From NCBI GenBank assembly GCA_950022655.1, contig OX465580.1:121441016-121505015 (forward strand): 64,000 bases of DNA, in the 5' to 3' direction. Below, piece by piece: positions 1-17,925 of the stretch (position 1 is the stretch's first letter; the number at the start of each line of letters is the position of its first letter). A program made the position numbers and the translations under genes. This DNA comes from Alentia gelatinosa. Taxonomy: Eukaryota > Annelida > Polychaeta > Phyllodocida > Polynoidae. The notes under the pieces were generated by a model. The model did no database searches, was not told where the DNA came from, and saw only the letters and a program-made list of their open reading frames with translations.

Positions 1-448
1 ATCCGCCTGTCATGCATTAACACGGTGCCCGGATGGCGCCCATATAGCGCCGATCAGCCAGCCTGCCCGGTGGAATACGCCCTTTACCTTTTTTTATTGC
101 TAGTCTGGACGATGCCTACACAGATATAGTGCTGAGATTAGGTGAAACCTATGAAATGCTTCTGGAAATGATTAGCAATGTACTTTGGTACCCTTGTGAA
201 AGTTATAAGATTGACTGTATACCACCGATTATGTGATGATATTCTTTATATCATGATGTACCTGTGCCATCTGTTTACCCATGGACCTGCATAACATGTC
301 CGTGGTTTACCTGATCGGCAATTATACCGCGTATTTTGGTGTACAAATACAGTCGGGTGGTTTCCTTATTATATAGAAGTATTTGGAAGATTTACTTCAA
401 ATAAATCAAAGTCATACAAAATAAAAATGATGTGAACAGCACACTTAC
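1..448 (-). other. Phosphoglucomutase intron 4, partial
   Basis: Non-coding sequence between the exon-4 donor and the left edge of the window. The following exon, which should begin with the rest of the metal-binding loop, was not found here. Confidence 0.6.
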
Positions 449-639
449 GCCATCTCCATCGAAAGCTGCACCGATGTCGAAGACTCCTTTTTTCATTTCG
501 TCCACCAGTTCCTTGGCGTATGTGAGGTTGGGGTCGGGGTGGCCACCTCCAAAGTCCGGCAAAACGTTACACTTGATGGCGTGTTCAGTCTCCATGCCAA
601 GACGACTACACAAAATACGATTCACGTACGGCCCCACCG
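449..639 (-). CDS. PGM1: Phosphoglucomutase, exon 4 (up to the metal-binding loop)
   Basis: This exon (191 nt, entering in phase 1 and ending in phase 0) codes for [24 protein letters not shown] and AAFDGDG. The last residues are the start of the Mg-binding loop DGDGDR; the intron falls inside the loop, after its second glycine, at a GTAAGT donor. The remaining loop residues and the C-terminal half of the enzyme must lie left of position 1. Together the four exons give 284 codons with no interruption. Confidence 0.92.
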
Positions 640-1257
640 CTTCATGCAACGACACAAAGAACTATTAAGTACAGGCATTAAATGGTACAACTACTAAAAT
701 GAAGTTCTCAAATATTAACTCCATCGTCTTCTAATAAAAGTTTTAAGTAGGCCGTATTCTCTTGATCGTAATCAATAAGTAATTTAATTAAATGTCCAAC
801 AATAATTCAGTATATATATACTCGTGTATAGGTTCAATATTCTAAGCACATAATCTTTACATCCGATACGCATACTTATAAACGTTGACCCTGCTTAGGA
901 ATAAAACTATTGCGTTAGTGAAATGGTCGGAGTCTTCTTCTTACTTGAGTATCATGAGGTTAGTCGTTCACCTACACCTCACAATTTATAAAGTATGAAA
1001 TATACATGATTTATTTCCAATTGGCCTTAGGAGGTTATTTCCAGACTAATGATTTGCATGCAATTGCAATATAAAAGATTACCCATAATGTATGTTGTAA
1101 TCCATTATAACATGGACTATGAACATACCAATGGCTTTACAAAATTATCTCACTTTTTTTTCATGATACAGCTCTCTAATTTTTCTTTCCGTATGCACAT
1201 ATATATCCATTATAATGAGCATATGACGTAACCATGTGTGTACGCACATACACTTAC
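640..1257 (-). other. Phosphoglucomutase intron 3
   Basis: AT-rich intron between exons 3 and 4. No repeat or coding signal was recognised. Confidence 0.8.
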
Positions 1258-1518
1258 CTCCATGCATAGCGTTTGCAGTGACCTTAAAGCCCCCATCAAG
1301 CAAGGTCTTCAATGCCTTAAAGTCGAAGAGTTCCTCCATGAGGTCCATGTAGTCCTGGACAGGGTCGATGACGTCCACGGTGAAGGTGCGATCGTCCACG
1401 GTGAACGTCTGCGTGCCCACGGGGGCGATGTCGATGGCCAGGTCGGGACATGTCGAGTAGGTGGTCAGCTTCTGTGTTATAGCATATATGGCGTCTGTCA
1501 CCGCCGCCGGGGCTGGAC
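1258..1518 (-). CDS. PGM1: Phosphoglucomutase, exon 3
   Basis: The exon starts after a GTGTGTGCGCAG acceptor and ends at a strong GTAAGT donor; 261 nt, phase 1 at both ends. The codon split over the upstream intron restores the family sequence NGGPAP. The body codes for the conserved segments CPDLAIDIAPVG, a DVIDPVQDYMDLM stretch, LFDFKALKTLL and the closing NAMHG, all in the order of domain 1-2 of animal phosphoglucomutase. No stop or frameshift is present. Confidence 0.92.
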
Positions 1519-8296
<6,778 letters not shown>

Positions 8297-9465
8297 TCAT
8301 GGTACCAAGGCTGTGGACAAAGAGAGAATCACTCCATATTCCTTGAGGAAATCGTCCAGAACCGTGTTCCAACACCTTGGTGCTTGCTTCAAACCATACA
8401 GGCTCTTCTTTAGCCTGCAAACGAGGTTCTTCTTTCCTTTTACCTCGAACCCTTGGGGCTGCTTGATGTACACTTCTTCTTTCAGATTTCCATTTAGAAA
8501 CACTGTTGTGACATCCAATTGATGAAGCACCAAGTTCTTGCTAGCAGCAAGAGAGATTACGCTGCGCACTGACTCTGGTCTCACAACTGGACAAAAGGTT
8601 TCATCATAGTCAGTGCCATGGCATTGACTGAAGCCCTGTGCCACCAGCCGTGCTTTGTAGCGTTCGACATCTCCTTCTGGCGTAATCTTCGTTTTGTAAA
8701 CCCATTTGCTTCCGATCACCTTTCAACCTTTTGGGAGTGGCACCAAATCCCAGACATCATTTTTCTTCAAAGACTGGATCTCCAATTTCATGGCAGCCTG
8801 CCACTTCTTCTCAAAAGTGTCCATTGCTTCTTCATAAGTCTTTGGATCTTCTGTTTCAGCTACGGTTACCCATTCTGCGTAGCGATCAACAGGATTTCTC
8901 CTCCTTACTGGTCGTCTCGCTGCAAATGGACGTTGATCAACTAGTTCACCTTCTGGACGTTGAACGTCCTCTTGTTCCTTGTCCACTTCTTCAAGTTGAT
9001 CATCTTCTGGTTCACTCAGAACCACTTCCCTGTGCCATGTCTTCCTGGTCATGCTGAGTCTTCATCCCCTCCAGCATCTTCTCATTGAAGACGACATCCC
9101 GGCTGAAGATGACCCTAGATCGCGTTAGGTCATACAGACGATAGCCCTTAACGCAATCACCATAACCCAGGAACAAGCACTTCCTAGCCTTCTGGTCAAA
9201 CTTTTTCCGTTCATCCTTCGGGATGTGCACAAAACTCTCACAACCAAATGGCTTCAGGTTGCTGACATCCGGTTTCCTCTTGTAGAGTGCCTCAAAAGGG
9301 GTTATGTCCGGCACTGCCGATGTTGGACTTCTGTTGCGCAGATAAACTGCTGTGCAGGTTGCTTCAGCCTAATAGCGTCGAGGCATGCCACCGAGCATAG
9401 ATCTTGCCATCTCGACCAGCGTCCTGTTCATCCTCTCAACTGGGAGCCCTCCTTACATTCATAAC
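8297..9465 (-). pseudogene. Copia (Ty1) retrotransposon fragment: integrase C-terminus and reverse transcriptase
   Basis: Reading on the minus strand from 9465: an integrase segment (ERMNRTLVEMARSML) is broken by a stop at about 9371 where the family has RYWAEA. It is followed by the integrase C-terminal core (LKPFGCESFVHIP, KGYRLYD). After a linker (frame change near 9010) the RVT_2-type reverse transcriptase begins: WVYKTKITPEGDVERYKARL, GTDYDETFCPVV, LHQLDVTTVFLNG and LYGLKQAPRCW. It stops near 8297 before the YVDD catalytic motif. Both ends of the element, including LTRs, are missing, so this is a dead internal fragment. Confidence 0.9.
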
Positions 9466-9870
9466 TGCAGCAACGACCACATCATTTTGCCGTCCAGTGT
9501 GACCTAGATTTCAGTGTAGCTCACCTGACATGGCTTCACCTGCTCCACGTACGTTGCCCGCTTCGTTGTCAGTGCTTTCCACATTCCTTAGTCAATCCGT
9601 TATGAATACATGGTATAGACTTTACTCACAGTTTGCTGGTGTGTTCCTACAACTTGTATTGCACAGTAGAACCGTTGTCTGGGCCCATAACCTGTTGAAT
9701 TTAGACTAACTTTGAAGAGAGTAATCAAACCACGTTTCTGTTACGGCCATCTTTACTGGAGGAAGCTGACAACGAGTAGTACAAAGAACTGACACCAGGG
9801 GAAAGGTTCCCGCCCAGATAACACATAGAGATTGCTACATTTTCAACATCTGCATCATTTCAGTTTACTT
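9466..9870. other. Unassigned spacer between Copia and Gypsy remains
   Basis: No recognisable coding or repeat structure. It may contain decayed terminal-repeat sequence of either neighbouring retroelement, but no matching second LTR was seen. Confidence 0.4.
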
Positions 9871-9879
9871 TTAGATGAA

Positions 9880-10515
9880 TGAGGTCATCTTACTTGATAT
9901 CTAACTGGGATAATTTTGTCAAAGCTTTTTTGTCTTGCTTTAAGAGTAGAAAATATGGTATAATCCCAGTTGATAGTTTTGGGGTTGCACGGTATTATCT
10001 CAGGAATTTATACATTTGTTGTTTCCAGTTATTACCTTCAATTTTCTAAGTATGAATAGATTTCATGAATGGCTTATTGAATGCTTCTGCTTGTACATTT
10101 GCACGGGGCCATTGTGGTGTAATTTTGCGGTGATATATTTCACAAACTCAGCAAATGCATGCGAGTTGAATGGAATACATTATCAGTCTTGATTTGTTTG
10201 ACTCATTATCAGTCTTGATTTGTTTGACTCTTCACGAACTTCACTGATCTCTTTCAGCATTATGAGATCAATTTCCAGATCAGTCAATTTTCACAACTAA
10301 TGCCAATTTCCAGAATTTGCAAGTTCAATGGCCTTGCCATATGTAGCATCGTTTCTAATAGCCTCACAAATATCAGACAAAGGCAAAGCAGGAGAAGCAC
10401 AGGATTCTGCAATGAAATTTACATATAATTCAGCAACATGTTCTTCCTGAGAACTTTTATGGCTTGGTGCAGGATGGCGAGACATCCAGTCTGCTGGATT
10501 CTGAGATCCAGTCAA
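9880..10515 (-). pseudogene. Gypsy linker and integrase remnant
   Basis: The linker carries GSQNPADWMSRHP, the typical Gypsy sequence after RNase H. Further along, after a deletion, a broken integrase core reads PFNSHAFAEF and then HRKITPQWPRAN in a shifted frame. This corresponds to the conserved integrase segment with the xxPxWPxAN signature. Several stop codons and frame changes mean it cannot be functional. The integrase zinc finger and first catalytic residues are missing. A 26-bp direct duplication at 10178-10230 falls inside the remnant. Confidence 0.75.
10178..10230. repeat. 26-bp perfect tandem duplication
   Basis: Two adjacent copies of a 26-bp unit beginning CATTATCAGTCTTGATTTG, within the Gypsy integrase remnant. 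Confidence 0.85.
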
Positions 10516-10534
10516 ATGTATAATTGTAAAATCA

Positions 10535-10863
10535 TATGATTATAGTCCCCACCTCTCAATTCTCAGTAACGGTGCATTTGCCTTTTTCCAAATCTGTTCT
10601 AGAGGTTTGTGATCTGACCAGACCACAAAATGTGGAGCCATTCATAAATACATGTCAAAGTGTTCACAGGCCCACACAATCGCAAGAGCTTTGCACTCAG
10701 TTTGGCTATAGCAAGATTCTGTTGCAGATAGTGCACGGCTAGCATACTCAATGACATTATTATCCTGACAGAAGATCGCCCCCAAACCAACAGGGCTTGC
10801 ATCAACAATAATTTCCGACTTTTTGTTTGTTTCAAAATACTGTAGCACACTCTCATTAGACAA
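10535..10863 (-). pseudogene. Gypsy RNase H remnant
   Basis: Codes for IIVDASPVGLGAIFCQ, YASRALSATE and ECKALAIVWACEHF, the standard Ty3/Gypsy RNase H with the first catalytic Asp and the Glu of the second motif. After residue YL the frame shifts and the domain continues as VVWSDHKPLEQI and LLRIERW, including the third catalytic motif. One frameshift and several downstream stops make it non-functional. Confidence 0.85.
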
Positions 10864-11783
10864 ACTGTCTTTTAAAGACTAAGTGTTTGGTCCTGTTGAC
10901 TATAGACCACACAAATTTTGTATTGTTATGCAATAATTTCCGAATTGGTTAACTAACCGTTGTGTAATCAGGAATAAAGCATGAACAGTATCTTAGCATA
11001 CCAATAAGGCTACTTGGGGAATTTGTGCTTAACCCTTTCCATACCGATGCCTGGGACCTGGCTACTCCCATAAGGACCAGTGCTGGTGGCAGTTTGCCCC
11101 CCCTAGAGGACATTTGATACATTGACAATCTGATACATAAATCTTTCTGTATAATGTGTCCATTATTGTCTGATCAATAAATCCCTGTAAGTAATTCATT
11201 TCACATGATTAGTCCTTTCATCCTATTGTTCACTTATAATTCATAATTCACTCCTTTGTGTCCAAGCTCTTGATGTTAGTCCATTCCGTGTTCAGTTCTT
11301 TTATATTCTTAGCATCTTCTCTGTGTACTCTCCAGTGAGAGCCAGTTACTCACACGTCAGTCTGTAAGCAACTCACAGAGATGATGGCTTCACGCAGTGA
11401 ATGTTCAAAGTAGGTGACTCCACTCCAGGCAGAGTGAAGCCTCTGGCACATCTCAAACCATCCTCCAGCAAGGAGCGGCTTTGCTCAATTCTCTACTAGA
11501 TCTTAAACCTCATACTCAAGTGCTGCTCTCTGCAGCGGCAGCAGAGGTATACTCCTCAGCTCCTTACATCAGCAAGTCACGTGATCATTCACCTCCTTAT
11601 ACAGACGATCCACTCTAAACCTAACTTCTGGCTAACGCCATATTGCTTTGTTACTATCCGTTTCACTCGCACCTTTCTTGCTCGTATTTTAACAATAACA
11701 ACTGTGTTTTAAAACAGTAACATAATCTCGGACGAGCGCGTAGTGCAGTCCACACAGAACCTGAAATCAGTAGTTTCCTTCTT
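10864..11783. other. Sequence replacing the Gypsy reverse transcriptase core
   Basis: About 920 bp lie where the reverse transcriptase palm should be. No coding signal of the Gypsy frame remains and no terminal repeats were recognised. It is either an unrecognised insertion or divergent sequence joined by a deletion. Confidence 0.4.
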
Positions 11784-12130
11784 TTAGACCAGCACTATGG
11801 GGTTTTGCCACGGAGATTGACTGGGTCGGATAACAACAGCTTCCAGCATATCATCAATTTGTTTATCTACAATCTCCCTCTTGGCAACGGGTAACCTGTA
11901 TGGTTTTTGTTGGATGGGTTGGTGGTCTTGGGTGTCAATGTGCATCTTTAGGACGTGTGTTCTGCCCAACTCAGCGTCGCTACCCGCAAAGATATCTTTA
12001 TACCTCTCCAGAATCTTGTTCACCCTATCCTGGTACTCCTCTGGAACTGAAACCGGCCCATTATTATCAGGTTCATTGTCTCAGGCTTGTCCCTCTATGG
12101 CTTCACCAATGATAAAATCTATGTCCTGAA
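11784..12130 (-). pseudogene. Gypsy reverse transcriptase N-terminus remnant
   Basis: Codes for RYKDIFAGSDAELGRT, then QKPYRLP, DDMLEAVVIRPSQSPW and NPIVLV, the conserved segment just before the first catalytic Asp of Ty3/Gypsy reverse transcriptase. It breaks off at 11784, so the whole catalytic palm is missing. Confidence 0.85.
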
Positions 12131-12241
12131 TCTGGGCCACTACATCACCCTTTTTCCGTGAGAAGCCCTTTCCCGTCTCATTTGTCATGCAGACCGCCAC
12201 CAGATTGGTATCTGACATATTGACCACCCTCTCTACCACTA

Positions 12242-12706
12242 CTAAGCCTGGTTCATGGCCAATGCACCCCGTGTCGATGCTGCTAATAAGACACCTTCTT
12301 TTCTACCTTTTTCACATAGTCTTACCCTAACTATTATGTTTGTGTTAGCCGGTATAAAGACATCCTCCTGTAATCTCACCAGAGATCGGATATATTTATG
12401 TTCATCTAGCTTCACTGCCTGCCCCTGGATTTTCATGACTTTGTTTTTAAAATCACAAACAACTGCCTTCTCGACAAGAAAGTCATGCCCCAGTATGACT
12501 GATGACGTTATTCTGTTAACTACATGGAAGGTGTGGGTTACCCTCACATTTCCCACATTGAATGCAACTTCCCTTTTACCATGGCACCTTAACTCATCTC
12601 TGCTTACTGATATTAACATATACTCCTGTGGTCTTAATCTGTTTAAATCTCTTTTCATTGACCAAAAGGTTTGGGTGGACACTTGGTGGATAGTTTTCCC
12701 CCCCAC
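12242..12706 (-). pseudogene. Gypsy aspartic protease region remnant
   Basis: A 154-codon open stretch with SSVILGHDFLVE, the flap and C-terminal beta-strand motif (LG.DFL) of Ty3/Gypsy retropepsins, followed by a linker leading to the reverse transcriptase. The catalytic D-T/S-G triad is not visible in this frame and should lie just upstream, beyond 12706, where the reading is disrupted. Confidence 0.7.
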
Positions 12707-12934
12707 GTCTCAGTACACACAAGCATTTCTCCAGGCTATTTTATCTCATTTATAATGACTCTAGGTTTACCTGAGGCCCTCTCATCTCCCTTCCCAGTCG
12801 CCTCACTGCCTGGAAGAGATTTTGGTTTCCCTGATCAGGGGACTCCTCCAATTCTACTTCGGGAGTAACTCCCCCTTCTGAGGTTGTGGTTTGACACTCC
12901 CTTTTTCTGGCTGCCATACTGGTGTTTGTTATCT

Positions 12935-13540
12935 TTTACATGGCACTGTGCCTTAAAGGGTCCTGCCTTCCCACACTTCCAGCAATACCCTCTCTTTCCC
13001 TCATTCTGGCCACCACCCTACTGAGTACTTTGACCCTGACCTTCTTCTGATTTGTGTTCATTGTTTTTGTTCTGTTTTACTGTAGCATTCCCGCTTTAAA
13101 TGTCCCATCTTGCCACAATTAAAGCATTTCACTTTCTTTTTGTCACCTGTTGCTGACTTTTCACCTTTCACCATGTCTACCTGCATGGGCTCTTCCTTGA
13201 GAAAGTCTGGTGAGAACCTACAATGGTTAACTGGGCATTAAATCAAACCAACCAACCAGGTGTACAGATGCCTCATTGGCTGCGATTTGGAATGCCTGTT
13301 GGAAGGTCCTGGGCATTTCCCTTATCAGCTTCCTTGCTACCTGGTTTCAGTGCAACCCATCTACAAATAGATCAATCAACTAACCTGCAATAAGGGGATT
13401 TTCCAAATCTTCGCCTGGCCATGCTTCTGCCGCTAATTCTAGGATTCTCTCTGCATAAACTTTCACTGCCTCTTTTGCCCCCTGCCGAGCTTTGCCGAAC
13501 CCGTGCTAAAGCCTGGTTCAGTCTATCTCTTTTAGTTCAT
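12935..13540 (-). pseudogene. Gypsy gag remnant with two zinc knuckles
   Basis: The capsid part reads EAVKVYAERILELAAEAW, later REMPRTFQQAFQIAANEAS, with stops between. Two CCHC knuckles follow: CFNCGKMGHLKREC is intact, while in CWKCGKAGPFKAQC the metal-binding His is replaced by Pro. A SINE tail (13192-13261) interrupts the segment between capsid and knuckles. Confidence 0.75.
13192..13261 (+). mobile_element. SINE 3'-tail fragment inserted in Gypsy gag
   Basis: About 70 bp resembling the 3' end of the SINE at 27545-27836. Shared features are an AAGTCTGG start, then GGTTAACTGGGCATTAAATC against GGTTGACCGGACGTAAAATC, and an AAACCAACC-type tail. It lies on the plus strand within the minus-strand gag remnant. 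Confidence 0.6.
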
Positions 13541-14090
13541 TATGTGTTGTATCATAATTGTTTAATCACAACATACTTAGATTACGTACAACATACTGTG
13601 TTACAGAACTCTTTTTTCTGCTTTCTTCAAGGTCTTTGGAGGGTGTTCAGTGTCGATTGCAGACAGCACACCCCCATGGTGCCACACTCGGCCCACACCA
13701 ATTATGGTTCAATGAATGCCTACTGACAGGTAGCGCGCCCCATGCAAAACATGTTTTTACCTAAGTTATTTATGATCCTTGTTGCCGATGTATACAGTGG
13801 AGAGGGAACCTTGACCAATACAAAAATAGCACACCCCAATAGCACCAAATACGGCCTGCACAGGTTACGGTTCATTGAACGCCTAGTCGCGTGTGGCATG
13901 CCCCATGCAAAACGTGAGAATTAACTGGCAACAGCCAATTATTCATGATTCTTGAATATTTGATTATACTGGATATTATAGCTATCACACGTTAAGCAGG
14001 GCACACGCGGGAGTTACATCGGCACTAAGGAATGTGAATGATATAAGTAAAAAATGATTACTCTACCGCCACTGCCTGCGCATTTATGCA
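13541..14090. repeat. Spacer with a diverged tandem duplication
   Basis: Two copies of about 90 bp (around 13669-13760 and 13831-13920) share CACACCCC..., GGTT(C/A)A(A/T)TGAA(T/C)GCCTA and GCCCCATGCAAAAC, with a period of about 162 bp. No coding function was recognised. Confidence 0.55.
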
Positions 14091-15159
14091 TTACTTGCTA
14101 AAACCGAAATTATGGCAATGCTCCTTAAGGGCCCTCCTGAGCTTCTTATAGTCCCGCCTGGTTGACTTAGGAAGAAAGCCAAAGAAGTCTAAAGCCTCAT
14201 CACGAAGATGTTGAACTAGTATTCTCAAACACTCTGAATCACTATAACCTGCAACTGTCTGTCTGAATTGTTCACAATAGATCTGCCACTTGATCTTTCC
14301 ATCATACATTGGCACATTCAAAGTTGATTTCCCTATGCGGTGACTTTGGGTAGTTGCATCATGCACTGGTGAATCCATGCTGGAGTCATTCGAGTATGAA
14401 TCAGGGTCAGATTCTGACTCAGGGGTTGGCCTGCAGGCTCCCCGACTGGCACATGTTGCCCCAAACTGAGGTGGGGACAAATTTCCTCCAGCTTGCCTTA
14501 ATAATGGACTACCATGAAATGCCTGGCCAAGTGGTCGATACACACTGTTGAGTACTTGCTGATAACCATTTTGGGTTTGTATAGTGCCTGGCTGGGGATC
14601 TGGTGATCAATGGCCTGCCCAGTGTTTGCACTTGGCCTTTCTTGTACTGCTACTGGCTGAGCCATTGCTGCAGCACTTGCAATACCAGTGGGTGAATGTA
14701 GAGGTGGAGAATTTATAGCTGCTGGGGTGCTAGTGACTGGCATCATAGGGGGAGGTATGGTGCTGACAGGATTGGCTGGCACCCATGGCTGACCAGGTTT
14801 CCCAGGTACACCCGTAAGGGTTTTTGACGCTGAAGCAGTCATAGAGGAGCTGATAGACTTTATGGGATCCTCATTTACCATTGGAGCCACAAGGCTCTTC
14901 AAAGCAGTACTTCCAAATGCTGCTTCAGCCTGATGACCCTGGTTCTGGCTGAGTTGGTGAATCTGATCAGACTGAGAATGAATGACCTGATCTTTTTCAC
15001 TGAGCTGATTACGGGATTCTTTCTACTGGGCAGCAAAGCAGACATAACTGCCTCTACATTGGCAGTTGTGGCCTTGTCATCATCTTTGAAACTGACATGG
15101 CCACTTTTTAATGCATCTTGAAGAACACTTGTCATCTTGGCATCATCTCCATCATACAT
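14091..15159 (-). pseudogene. Second gag-like fragment (LTR retrotransposon)
   Basis: Three minus-strand open stretches in different frames follow each other. The first, 15159-14899, is a basic/helical segment. The second, 14902-14498, is a Pro/Ala/Ser-rich linker. The third, 14543-14091, has a capsid-like core (KSTLNVPMYDGKIKWQIY, ECLRILVQHLRDEALDFF, KKLRRALKEHC). The core pattern of a bipartite helix followed by LRDEALDFF is typical of Gypsy-type capsids. It differs in sequence from the gag at 13.3 kb, so it belongs to another element. Frame changes show it is inactive. Confidence 0.65.
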
Positions 15160-15389
15160 GAATATATTTTTTTAAACACACAAAAAGATCAGTCTCAAAA
15201 GGACATAACTAGCCTACCAAGATATAAAACTACACAAACAAACAAATGTACACGAAAATGGCCCATGTTCTTGAATAACCTGTGTGATCTTAGTGGCACT
15301 GGCCTTCCCAATTCCCCTGATGCTTTTCCGGTCCAGGAGAGATGCAGTATTGACATTCAATGCCATACTTATGACCTGTGATCGCTATG

Positions 15390-15960
15390 GCCTATATGAT
15401 GTTATAACTTTATGCTATAACTATAATGGTTGGTGTGCACTGTGACACTAAATGATGGTATACAAGGATATATGGAGTACTGTGAAGTTGTGCCAGGCTG
15501 GGCAGAACACAGTATAGATTGATGGATAGAAATTCTCCAATATAGCTGTGCGCAGTACAGACCAATGGATAATGAAAAGCAATATGACCTATGATGTACT
15601 GGATTCACACGCCAGATAGAGCAGGATGCAGTATATATCGATGGATATGAGAACAAAACAAACTATGCTGTACTGGATTTATATTTCAGGTACAGCATAA
15701 TGAAATATGGATTGATAAGGGAAGTAATATGACCTTTGGTGCACTGGATATTTGTGCAGAACGGACTAGAGATGTGATATGATAGGCATAAGACTGTAGG
15801 ATGCACTGTGTGAATGTACAGACCGGCCCGTAGATTAGATACAATGGGTATAAGACTATATGATGCACTGTGTCTGTGTGCAGATGGCTTGATATGAGCC
15901 CTATGAGATATGGAGCACTGTGTGTTGGTGCTAGCTAGGCAGAACACACTATAGTCTGAA
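15390..15960. repeat. Degenerate minisatellite
   Basis: Irregular, strongly diverged tandem units of roughly 70-90 bp. Recurring words are GATGCACTGTGT, TGTACTGGAT, ATTGATGGATA and GCAGAACACA. Several minus-strand open stretches here are a by-product of the repeat and are not considered genes. Confidence 0.6.
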
Positions 15961-16099
15961 TATGAGTGAATATAATCCACACAAATGCTAATTTGTCAAT
16001 ATTAATACAAGAATGTCTGGTATATCTCTCCTCCTTAGAGTCAGGTATGGGGGAACCAAGCATAAATTTGTGCAAGTTGCCACAATATTCAATATACCT

Positions 16100-16995
16100 C
16101 TACCCAATTGAACACAGAGACACAATGTACCATGTTTCCTCCATGATGTTGACGTAACCTTTCTGGTATTTTTCATCCTTCATCAGCTTTCTTTTAAGAT
16201 TCTTTAATCTAGCTTGTGCTACCGTCGTATTGTTGAAGTCTAGTTTAACAAATTGATCGTTAAACTCAACCCAAACAAACAAATCATATTGTTGGGATTT
16301 GCAGGTATAGATTTGCTCTGCTGTGGTTATCTTATATGAAAGGCCAATTACTCCTTCCTGCTCCAAACATGGATTTATTGTGGAGATTTTAGGGGCTATG
16401 CTCATTAAATGATCCCAAGGTAAGGCATTTTCCCTTGTGGAGATTTGGGATTCATTTATGGGGATGAACTCCATTGTGTAGACGTTATGGTTACCTGGCT
16501 ACATTTGACTGAAGACCTCTTACTTGAAAATCCCTTATTCTTCTTCTAGGACTGATTGTGTTTTGTGAGGTAAGTGTGTTGACCTTGAGGTTTCCAGATT
16601 CTCTGCTAACGTTGAGTAATTTGGCTGTATCTTCCATCATAAATGTAGTATCACTTTCGAAGTCCAGGAGAGCGTATTCAAGAATTTCTTGATAGGGATT
16701 TGATTTTGTTGCCAGTCAACCCTGTGCTGTCATTGAAGTCAAGTGCACTCATTGTATATGGTGTGATGTTGTCTTTACTTTTTTTACTTCTACACGGTTT
16801 TGCTGTATGGAGGGCCCATTTTCAATTCCTCTGACAAAAATTCTTACACCTGCTGGTACTTCTACATTCCTTTGCTGAATGTCCATTCCTTTACACTTTT
16901 GGCTATTTGTGTTATTTAGTCAACAGACTTTTTAAAAACTTATCACATCTCCATATCAGGTTTTCCGTGCTTTCACACATTTTAAATGGTTGTAT
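16100..16995 (-). pseudogene. BEL/Pao retrotransposon fragment: zinc-knuckle, protease and early polymerase region
   Basis: On the minus strand there is a degraded CCHC-like segment (GHSAKEC) near 16890. An aspartic protease core, EYALLDFESDTTFM, follows near 16680; BEL proteases carry ALLDxxSDxT. A 124-codon open stretch at 16474-16100 then has LKRKLMKDEKYQKGYV, the segment that precedes the reverse transcriptase in BEL/Pao polyproteins. A gag-linker piece continuing upstream lies at 22735-22935, on the other side of the DIRS element, so the BEL element was split by the DIRS insertion. Confidence 0.75.
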
Positions 16996-17309
16996 AATAG
17001 TTAATTACCCGAGGTACTTACCTAGTACTGAAGGGGAATTGATGTTCCTACGAGCCTAGGGCTATGATGTAGCCCCAGGATAACAGGGAAGATGAACTAT
17101 GTGATTAGTCAGTAGTTTGAGCAAGAATACCGCTTGATAAATATAAATTTTTTATGGGAATGCGATAGAAAATTGATTTTCTTGTAGGTGGAATGATATG
17201 GGGATGGATGGTGGGTCCCTGTTATCCTGGGGCTACATCATAGCCCTAGGCTCGTAGGAACATCAATTCCCCTTCAGTACTAGGTAAGTACCTCGGGTAA
17301 TTAACTATT
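16996..17309. repeat. Perfect 93-bp inverted repeat (hairpin) beside the DIRS element
   Basis: Arms at 16996-17088 and 17217-17309 are exact reverse complements with a 128-bp spacer. The inner end of arm 1 plus spacer (CAGGGAAGATGAACTATGTG and following bases) matches the inner side of the DIRS right terminal repeat. The hairpin therefore looks like a terminal-repeat structure from a related DIRS element, or the 3' complementary region of this one. Confidence 0.85.
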
Positions 17310-17925
17310 CCTACTCACTACGGACTATTTTCTGTCGCCCCAGAATACAGGGAAGATTTTTAAAGTGCGAAAATTTTATTTTATCTATTTCATTCCCATA
17401 GTATTTTAAGAAGTATGAATTAATTATTCAGTGTAAAACAATGTTTTTTCATAATCTTTTTATTACAGAAAAGATTAATTAACATTCAGTGTCAATATTT
17501 GTGGAATATGTTATCCCTGACTTTTTAGATAATGGTTATGTAAACCTTTATCTATGCCTCTTCGAGGTAATGGTTAAATACTTCTTAAAATGGTAAATTG
17601 GTTAAATACATCTTAATATCGTAGTAGCACAAAGAATAGCACTGAGTAAAAAACTTTTTATAGTTTGAATCACATTGATTGGTACATGTTAAAATCACAG
17701 GTATGCATTTGGCACCATGTAGTACAAGTATAATCATTTTACTTGACATTGTCCATGAAGTAAATAATTGTTAATGATAAAATCTTTCAATAACAATCAT
17801 CTTGTTGTCTACACCAAGTGTAAAGGATAATATTTTATATCAGGATAGATATACATATATATGTTGTAAAGAAACCAATTCTTTGCTCTTTGATAAAATG
17901 TTTTTCTGACTTATTTATAAAGTAG

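Larger units (their letters stand above)
9880..13540 (-). mobile_element. Decayed Gypsy (Ty3) LTR retrotransposon, gag to integrase
   Basis: On the minus strand the order is gag and zinc knuckles (13540-12935), aspartic protease (about 12706-12242), N-terminus of reverse transcriptase (12023-11784), a break, RNase H (10863-10535), linker (10515-10297) and the late integrase core (about 10180-9880). This is the canonical Ty3/Gypsy order. Frameshifts and stops occur throughout, the catalytic centre of the reverse transcriptase and the front of the integrase are absent, and no paired LTRs were found. Confidence 0.85.

Noticed and set aside
12255..12755. 166-codon plus-strand frame
   Set aside because: Antisense shadow of the Gypsy protease region.
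15402..15980. Minus-strand frames of 84 and 105 codons rich in Tyr, Ser and His
   Set aside because: Produced by the degenerate minisatellite, without a start context or splice sites.
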